A stretch of DNA of 12,641 nt from Bacillota bacterium (GTDB lineage: Bacteria; Bacillota_E; JAJZYS01; JAJYTV01), in assembly GCA_021845645.1 (NCBI GenBank), contig JAJZVM010000116.1:1-12641 (forward strand), written 5' to 3'. The translations under genes were made by a program, and so were the position numbers. The notes beneath the pieces are model-generated. The model worked only from the letters and a program-made list of their open reading frames with translations, did not search any database and was not told the DNA's origin. Shown here one piece after another: positions 8,449 to 12,641 of this stretch. The stretch's first letter is position 1, and each line of letters starts with the position of its first letter.

Positions 8449-8834
8449 GGGAGCTTGGCAACATCCTCGCGGTCGGCCTGGGCGGCGCGATCGGCACCTT
8501 GTTGCGCTACGCCGTCGAGACGGCGGCCGTGGGCCCCGCCGCGTCCATCGCCGCGGTCGGCGCCATCAACGTCGTCGGCGCCTTCCTGATCGGCTTCCTG
8601 ACCGCCACCCTGCTCGACCGCTCGCACCTTTCGCCGCGCTGGCGCCTGCTCCTCACGACCGGACTCCTCGGCGGCTTCACGACGTTCGGCGGCCTGACGA
8701 CGCAGGCGGGCACCCTCCTTGAGCAGGGGAGCGCCGTCTGGGCTACCGCCCTCGGCTTCGGCGAGGCGGTGCTCGGTCTCGCCTGCACCCTCCTGGGCAT
8801 CGGCACCGCGCGGCTCGTCGAGCGGCGGGCCTGA
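8445..8834 (+). CDS. crcB: Fluoride channel subunit CrcB/Fluc, second copy (divergent Phe box)
   Basis: Second Fluc subunit, 129 residues, about four TM segments. Start TTG 8445 overlaps the stop of the first copy (TTGA), with GGGGG about 10 nt upstream. Conserved features: LGGAIGTLLRY at 12-22, pore-lining N42 in GAINVVGAFLIGF, and LLGGFTTF at 74-81. Beyond F81 the usual S-T-F is replaced by GGLT: the serine and the second Phe of the Phe box (here L84) are missing. This suggests one of the two pores of a heterodimer is altered or lost, as reported for some two-gene Fluc pairs. An alternative is that the changed residues still support transport in the partner-completed pore. Confidence 0.9.
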   Translation: MRELGNILAVGLGGAIGTLLRYAVETAAVGPAASIAAVGAINVVGAFLIGFLTATLLDRSHLSPRWRLLLTTGLLGGFTTFGGLTTQAGTLLEQGSAVWATALGFGEAVLGLACTLLGIGTARLVERRA

Positions 8835-8853
8835 AGGCGGCAAGGCCAGGAAC

Positions 8854-8895
8854 GCAGCGCGACGGGCCCGGCTCCCCGCCGGCCCGCCGCGCTGC
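8854..8895. terminator. GC-rich hairpin between convergent crcB and Gls24 genes
   Basis: GCAGCGCG at 8854-8861 pairs perfectly with CGCGCTGC at 8888-8895. After one A-C mismatch, CGGGCC (8863-8868) pairs with GGCCCG (8881-8886), leaving a loop of 12 bases. It sits 19 bp after the crcB stop and 9 bp from the Gls24 stop, so it could end both transcripts. There is no T run on either strand, so intrinsic termination is uncertain. Confidence 0.5.
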
Positions 8896-8904
8896 TCCCG
8901 CTCT

Positions 8905-9255
8905 CTACGCGGGCTTGTCGCCGCCCTCCGCCGCCACCTCGACCTTCGTCACGGCGATGTTCACGATCGCGTTCTCGATGCCGATGTTCTTCGCGAGCGC
9001 GTCCTTGACCGCCGTCTGGACGTCGCGCATCGCGTCCGGCAGGAAGATGCCGTACGGCACCGTCAGTTCGAGGTCCACGACGAGCTTCTTGTCCTGGCTC
9101 TCCTTGACACGGATGGCGCTGCCGAGCAGGAAGCGCCGGTTGACCCGCGCCGCGCCCTCACCCGTCTCCTTGATGGCCAGTTCCACCACGGAGCGCACGG
9201 CGCTCTCCTCGATCGAGAGCTCGCCGCCGGTCGTGGTCTGCAGCTTGATGTTCAT
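8905..9255 (-). CDS. Asp23/Gls24 family envelope stress protein
   Basis: Small protein of 116 residues in the Asp23/Gls24 (DUF322) family. Typical features: an N-terminal segment GGELSIEESAVRSVVELAIKE split over residues 10-30, the strand KKLVVDLELTVPYGIFLPD at about 56-74, a helix with VQTAVKDALAKNIGIE and the final strand VNIAVTKVEV (98-107). Members are membrane-associated or cytosolic scaffolds tied to cell envelope stress in Gram-positive bacteria; the molecular role is unclear. There is no TM segment or signal peptide here. ATG 9255 follows a good TGGAGGTG site. The gene lies 65 nt after pstA on the same strand. It may be read through from the pst operon or have its own promoter (TAGACT at 9293-9288 is a possible -10). 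Confidence 0.87.
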   Translation of the reverse strand: MNIKLQTTTGGELSIEESAVRSVVELAIKETGEGAARVNRRFLLGSAIRVKESQDKKLVVDLELTVPYGIFLPDAMRDVQTAVKDALAKNIGIENAIVNIAVTKVEVAAEGGDKPA

Positions 9256-9274
9256 GGCAGCACCTCCAGCCCCG

Positions 9275-9288
9275 TTGTCCTGAGACAA
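9275..9288. other. Short inverted repeat upstream of the Gls24 gene
   Basis: TTGTC, four bases, GACAA: a 5 bp dyad in the pstA-Gls24 gap. On the minus strand it directly follows the -10-like TAGACT (9293-9288), a position where a repressor site or leader hairpin could lie. Short enough to be chance. Confidence 0.25.
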
Positions 9289-9320
9289 GTCTACACCCGG
9301 GCCGACCAGGACAGCACTCC

Positions 9321-10163
9321 TTAGTGGCTGACGCGGCCGCGGCCGACGAGGCGCCGGGCGACGATGTTGACGATCACGATCAGCACGAGGAGCAGGAGGC
9401 CCGCGGCGTACGCCAGCGACTGCGCCTTGGCGAACGGCTCGTTGATGTAGGTCCAGACCACGTAGGTGAGGTAGCCGATCGGGGAGTGCGTCAGCCTGAT
9501 CTCCGGCATGTAGTTCGACCAGCCGGCCGTGTAGAGGAGCGGCGCCGTCTCGCCGATCGCGATCGAGAGCGCCAGCAGCACGCCGGTGATGACGCCGGGC
9601 AGGGCCTCGCGCACGGTGACGCGCCAGATCGTCGTGGTCTGGCTGGCGCCGAGTGCCAAAGACGCCTCGCGCATGCCGCGCGGCACCTTGCTGATCGCCG
9701 TCTCGGTCGAGCGGACCACGTAGGGAATGCCGATCAAGGCCAGGGCGATGGCCCCGGCCAGGGTGGAGAAGCCCCAGCCGAGCCCGAGCACCAGCGTGAC
9801 GTAGCCGAAGTAGCCGATGACGATCGACGGCACGCCGGCCATGATGTCGGTGGTGAAGCGAAGGAACTGCGAGAAGCGCCCGGCGGGGTTCACCTCGCCG
9901 ATGTAGACGCCGGCCATGATGCCGAGCGGACCGGCGATCAGGATGCCGAGTCCGACCACGTAGAACGTGCCGACGATGGCGTTCGCGAGCCCGCCGCCGG
10001 TGCCGACCGTCACCTGCGTGAAGAGGCTGATCGTGAGCGCCGGCAAGGCATGGCTCACGACGAGCCAGAGCATGCCGACCACGGGCACCAGGATGATGAG
10101 GCCCATGAGCGCCGCGAGCCCCAGCATGATGCGGTCCTTGAGGTGCCGCCAGGCGACGTTCAC
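9321..10163 (-). CDS. pstA: Phosphate ABC transporter permease PstA
   Basis: One of the two membrane subunits of the high-affinity phosphate importer; 280 residues with about six TM segments. The permease coupling loop (EAA motif) is EASLALGASQ...REALPGVITG at about 166-193, preceded by TETAISKVPRGMR, a PstA-type segment. GETAPLL at 204-210 and IMAGVPSIVIGYFGY (107-121) are family-typical. GTG 10163 overlaps the pstC stop as GTGA, indicating coupled translation. It ends with TAA at 9321. In most operons pstB follows here; instead a Gls24 family gene follows. Confidence 0.94.
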   Translation of the reverse strand: MNVAWRHLKDRIMLGLAALMGLIILVPVVGMLWLVVSHALPALTISLFTQVTVGTGGGLANAIVGTFYVVGLGILIAGPLGIMAGVYIGEVNPAGRFSQFLRFTTDIMAGVPSIVIGYFGYVTLVLGLGWGFSTLAGAIALALIGIPYVVRSTETAISKVPRGMREASLALGASQTTTIWRVTVREALPGVITGVLLALSIAIGETAPLLYTAGWSNYMPEIRLTHSPIGYLTYVVWTYINEPFAKAQSLAYAAGLLLLVLIVIVNIVARRLVGRGRVSH

Positions 10164-11158
10164 TGCGCCGCACCGCCCTTCTTGACGGCGCCGGACAGGA
10201 GGAGGCGCGCCGGGACGTTGACGAGGATGCTCATGACAAAGAGCACAAGGGCGATCTCCGCCAGGGCGTGGATCGCCATGCCCGTCGGGTCGGTCATCGC
10301 CGAGTCGAGCTGCGACACGATCGTCGCGGCCATCGTGCCGATCGGGCTGAAGATGTTTTGCGGCAGGTAGTTGACGGCGCTGCCCGAGACCATCAGCACC
10401 GCCATGGTCTCGCCGAGCGCGCGCCCGAGGCCGAGGATGACGGCGCCGAAGATGCCGCTCATGGACCAGGGCAACGAGACGGCCCGGATCATCTCCCAGC
10501 GCGTCAGGCCGAGGCCAAGCGCCCCTTCCTTGGTCTCGCGCGGCGTCTGGCGCAGCACGTCGCGGGTCGTCGCGGCGATGATCGGCGTGATCATCACGGC
10601 GAGCACGAGACCCGAGGCCAATAGACCCTGGCCTGAGCCGATCGGCCCCCGGAAGATCGGGATGAACCCGAGCACGGCCTGCAGCCACGGGCCGAGGTCG
10701 TGGCCGATCCAGGGGATCAGCACCGCGATGCCCCAGAGGCCGATCACCACGGACGGAATGCCCGCCAGCATCTCGACGGCGAAGGAAAGGCTGTCGCCGA
10801 TCCGCCGCGGCAGGTACTCGACCAGCAGCAGGCCGATCCCAACCGCCAGCGGCACCGCGAGCACCACCGCGATCAGGGAGCTCAAAAGCGTGCCGAGGAT
10901 GAAGGGCAGGATGCCGTAGGTCGCGCCCGCGGGCGCCACGGCGCCGCCATGGTGCGACAGCGAGCTTCCGTAGAGGTTGCCGATGTTCCAGGTGATCGAC
11001 GTGAGAAAGTGTGCGCCGTTGTAGAGGATCGAAGGCCAGGAGTCGCGCAGCAGGAAGAGGAGAATCGCGGCCATGGCCACGAGCGAGCCACCGGCGACAA
11101 TGCCGGTGGCCAGCCGCATGACTCGGTCCTGAAGCCGCACCTTGCCGGGCGTGACCAT
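10160..11158 (-). CDS. pstC: Phosphate ABC transporter permease PstC
   Basis: Second membrane subunit of the phosphate importer, 332 residues from ATG 11158 (a GTG immediately before it, at 11161, is an alternative). About six TM segments, with a large extracytoplasmic loop after TM1 (about 40-80). The EAA loop is EGALGLGLTR...SLPWSMSGI at about 211-236, followed by RALGETMAV at 246-254, a PstC signature; EMLAGIPSVVIGLWG at about 129-143 is also typical. The ribosome binding site is weak (GTGGGGTG), so translation may partly depend on readthrough from pstS, whose stop is about 28 nt upstream. Part of pstSCA. Confidence 0.94.
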   Translation of the reverse strand: MVTPGKVRLQDRVMRLATGIVAGGSLVAMAAILLFLLRDSWPSILYNGAHFLTSITWNIGNLYGSSLSHHGGAVAPAGATYGILPFILGTLLSSLIAVVLAVPLAVGIGLLLVEYLPRRIGDSLSFAVEMLAGIPSVVIGLWGIAVLIPWIGHDLGPWLQAVLGFIPIFRGPIGSGQGLLASGLVLAVMITPIIAATTRDVLRQTPRETKEGALGLGLTRWEMIRAVSLPWSMSGIFGAVILGLGRALGETMAVLMVSGSAVNYLPQNIFSPIGTMAATIVSQLDSAMTDPTGMAIHALAEIALVLFVMSILVNVPARLLLSGAVKKGGAAQ

Positions 11159-11186
11159 CACCCCACGCGCAGTCTTTGCTTCGGGC

Positions 11187-12272
11187 CTACTGAACCTTCG
11201 CGATCTGCGCCTTGCTCATCTTGACGATGGCGGAAGGCAGCGGCAGGAAGTGGACCTGGTCGAGATAGGTCGGCTGGTTGCCGGTCGTGAGCGCCCAGGT
11301 CAGGAACTGGCGCACCGCCTTGGCTGTCGCGGGCGACGCCTGCTTCGCGTTCACGATCGCGTACTCATAGTTGATGATTGGGTAGGCGCCCTGCGCGGGG
11401 CCGTAGATCAGGGAGACGCGCTCGTCCTTCGGCGTCGTGCCGACGAGGCTCTGCGCCTCCGCGGAGATCGTCTGCGCGGTCGGCAGCACGAACTGGCCCG
11501 CCTTGTTCTCGATCGCCGCGTAGCCGAGCCCGTCCTGTACGGCCTGGTTCAGGAACGAGATGCCGACGTAGGCGATGCCGCCCTTGTTCTGCTGCAAGGC
11601 CTCGACCATGCCGCCGTTGCCCGTCGCGCTGATCGAGCTCTGCACCGACGGCCACGAGATCGTCGTGCCATAGCCCGGTCCCTTGGTCGAGCCCCAGCTG
11701 CCGGGGTTCGAGAACGAGAGGTACTGCGAGAAGAGGAAGGTGTCGCCCGATCCGTCCGAGCGGTGGATCGGCACGATCTTGATGGCGGGCAGCTGCACGC
11801 CGGGGTTCAATGCCTTGATGGCGGGATCGTTCCACATCGTGATGTTGCCGGTGTAGATGCCGGCGAGCACCGGCCCGGAGAGGTGCAGGTGCTGCTGGTT
11901 GAGGCCGGGCAGGTTGTACATGATCTGCTGCGCCGAAATGGCGAGCGGGATGTTGAGCATGCCGGGGTCCGCGCTCATCTGGCCATTGGCCATGTAGGCG
12001 TCCGAGGCGCCGATCTGCACCGTGCCGTTCACGGCGTCCGAGATACCGGTGCCGGAGCCCGTGCCCTGCGGCGTGATCTTGATGTCCTTGTGGCTCTTCG
12101 TATACGCGGGAGCCCAGATCTGGAAGAGCGGGTAGAGAAGCGTGGACCCCGTCTCCTGCAGCGACACCGGCCCCTGGCTCGTCGTCGTCGTGGAGCCGCA
12201 GCCCGCGAGCGTCAGGGCGAGCGCGGCGAAAAGAGCCGCCGCAAGTCCGCCGCTGCGCATGGAAAACTTCAC
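11187..12272 (-). CDS. pstS: Phosphate-binding lipoprotein PstS
   Basis: Extracytoplasmic phosphate receptor of the Pst importer, 361 residues. A lipoprotein signal peptide with lipobox LAGC (22-25) would leave C25 lipidated on the outer face of the membrane, as usual in Gram-positive cells. A Thr/Ser/Gln-rich linker follows. Phosphate-contact segments are ETGSTLLYPL at 40-49, GTGSGTG at 70-76, GASDA at 88-92 and HRSDGSGDTF at 170-179. All are intact. The start is GTG 12272 with AAGGGAGGG 6 nt upstream; the inner ATG at 12260 would shorten the basic N-region. First gene of the pstSCA operon, behind a Pho-box-like promoter. Confidence 0.95.
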   Translation of the reverse strand: MKFSMRSGGLAAALFAALALTLAGCGSTTTTSQGPVSLQETGSTLLYPLFQIWAPAYTKSHKDIKITPQGTGSGTGISDAVNGTVQIGASDAYMANGQMSADPGMLNIPLAISAQQIMYNLPGLNQQHLHLSGPVLAGIYTGNITMWNDPAIKALNPGVQLPAIKIVPIHRSDGSGDTFLFSQYLSFSNPGSWGSTKGPGYGTTISWPSVQSSISATGNGGMVEALQQNKGGIAYVGISFLNQAVQDGLGYAAIENKAGQFVLPTAQTISAEAQSLVGTTPKDERVSLIYGPAQGAYPIINYEYAIVNAKQASPATAKAVRQFLTWALTTGNQPTYLDQVHFLPLPSAIVKMSKAQIAKVQ

Positions 12273-12278
12273 GCGTAG

Positions 12279-12287
12279 CCCTCCCTT
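12279..12287 (-). promoter_or_regulatory. Ribosome binding site setting the GTG start of pstS
   Basis: AAGGGAGGG on the minus strand with a 6 nt spacer to GTG 12272. It favours GTG over the ATG at 12260. Confidence 0.7.
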
Positions 12288-12301
12288 GATCGTTCGGGAG
12301 C

Positions 12302-12333
12302 AGCATACACGCGCTCTGTTACAGCGAAGTTAA
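12302..12333 (-). promoter_or_regulatory. pstS promoter with Pho-box-like direct repeats
   Basis: On the minus strand TTAACT (12333-12328) and GTAACA (12322-12317) share TAAC at an exact 11 bp period, close to the TT(A/C)ACA repeats bound by PhoP in Bacillota. TATGCT (12307-12302) is a fair -10, and 9 bp separate it from the second repeat. The repeats cover the -35 zone, where no TTGACA-like hexamer is present, as expected of an activator-dependent promoter. Only two repeats are clear; known sites often have four. Confidence 0.5.
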
Positions 12334-12360
12334 GCCGCGCGACATTCGGACAAGTTGTGT

Positions 12361-12641
12361 CTAGGCGCCGGTCGAGACGGCCTTTGCGGCCACTTCGGTC
12401 TTGCCGAACCAGAGCACAAGCAAAAACGCCACGAGCGAACTCCCGATGCTGACCAGGAACATCGCCTGATAGGCGCCGTGCGAAATGGCGATCACCTGCC
12501 CCGCGAGCGGCGCCGCCACCATCAGTCCGAGCGACTGCACGAGGTTCGCGTTGCCGTAGAGCGCGCCGTGCAGGTGCGCCGCCCGCTCCTGCGCGTCCGC
12601 CTCGCCCAGGCCGCTTTGGCGCAGGTGCTGGCGCAGCATGT
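12361..12641 (-). CDS. MFS transporter, C-terminal end, 5' part outside window
   Basis: About 93 C-terminal residues are visible, and the frame runs off the right edge, so the true start lies outside. Two hydrophobic segments, about NANLVQSLGLMVAAPLAG and AMFLVSIGSSLVAFLLVLW, joined by a short turn, fit TM11 and TM12 of an MFS protein. A short charged tail ends at TAG 12361-12363. It lies 88 bp upstream of pstS on the same strand, but the pstS promoter in the gap suggests a separate unit. An ATG at 12639 is internal, since it would leave only two TM segments. Which MFS subgroup it belongs to cannot be told. Confidence 0.65.
   Translation of the reverse strand, partial: MLRQHLRQSGLGEADAQERAAHLHGALYGNANLVQSLGLMVAAPLAGQVIAISHGAYQAMFLVSIGSSLVAFLLVLWFGKTEVAAKAVSTGA

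Noticed and set aside
7602..8842. 13-base identical string CCTGAAGGCGGCA at the stops of the MFS gene (7602-7614) and the second crcB (8830-8842)
   Set aside because: Too short and made of common stop-adjacent and GC-rich words; probably chance, and no further similarity follows.
9256..10173. Upstream extension of the Gls24 frame through pstA
   Set aside because: The extension is a frame-shifted shadow of pstA; ATG 9255 has a strong ribosome binding site and gives a full-length family member.

Overview
This window comes from a GC-rich bacterial genome. I suspect a high-GC member of the Bacillota. The grounds are strong AGGAGG-type ribosome binding sites with frequent GTG, TTG and one apparent CTG start, an Asp23/Gls24 family protein, and a tandem crcB pair. 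Nothing here fixes the taxon. There is no rRNA, tRNA, CRISPR array, transposase or other mobile-element mark, and base composition looks even throughout, so it reads as ordinary chromosome with tightly packed genes.

Layout. The left edge (1-478, +) is the C-terminal part of a Y-family DNA polymerase (DinB). Next is cysK (535-1458, +), with its own extended -10 promoter. A minus-strand block follows, in transcription order: an ABC ATPase (6252-5548), its membrane subunit (5551-4022), an unrecognised 144-residue soluble protein (3961-3527), an OmpR-type response regulator (3501-2824) and a membrane histidine kinase (2831-1422). The kinase gene overlaps the end of cysK tail to tail by 37 bp. A short divergent region separates the ABC genes from a 12-TM MFS transporter (6386-7606, +).

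Then comes a fluoride-type module: a DUF190 PII-like protein (8029-7619, -) divergent from two overlapping crcB/Fluc genes (8098-8448 and 8445-8834, +). Past a hairpin between convergent genes lies a second minus-strand block: pstS (12272-11187), pstC (11158-10160), pstA (10163-9321) and an Asp23/Gls24 protein (9255-8905). pstB and phoU are absent from this block. The pstS promoter carries a Pho-box-like pair of TAAC repeats 11 bp apart. The right edge holds the last two TM segments of another MFS protein (12641-12361, -).

How they may work together. PstSCA imports phosphate, using a PstB ATPase that must be encoded elsewhere. The two CrcB subunits probably form a heterodimeric fluoride channel, with DUF190 as a possible accessory. 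The two-component system, ABC exporter and unknown protein lie head to tail and may form one sensing and export unit; this is inference from gene order. No clearly new system is visible. The most open-ended items are the unknown protein in the ABC/two-component cluster, the CTG-started crcB with a divergent partner, and the pstB-less, Gls24-linked pst operon.
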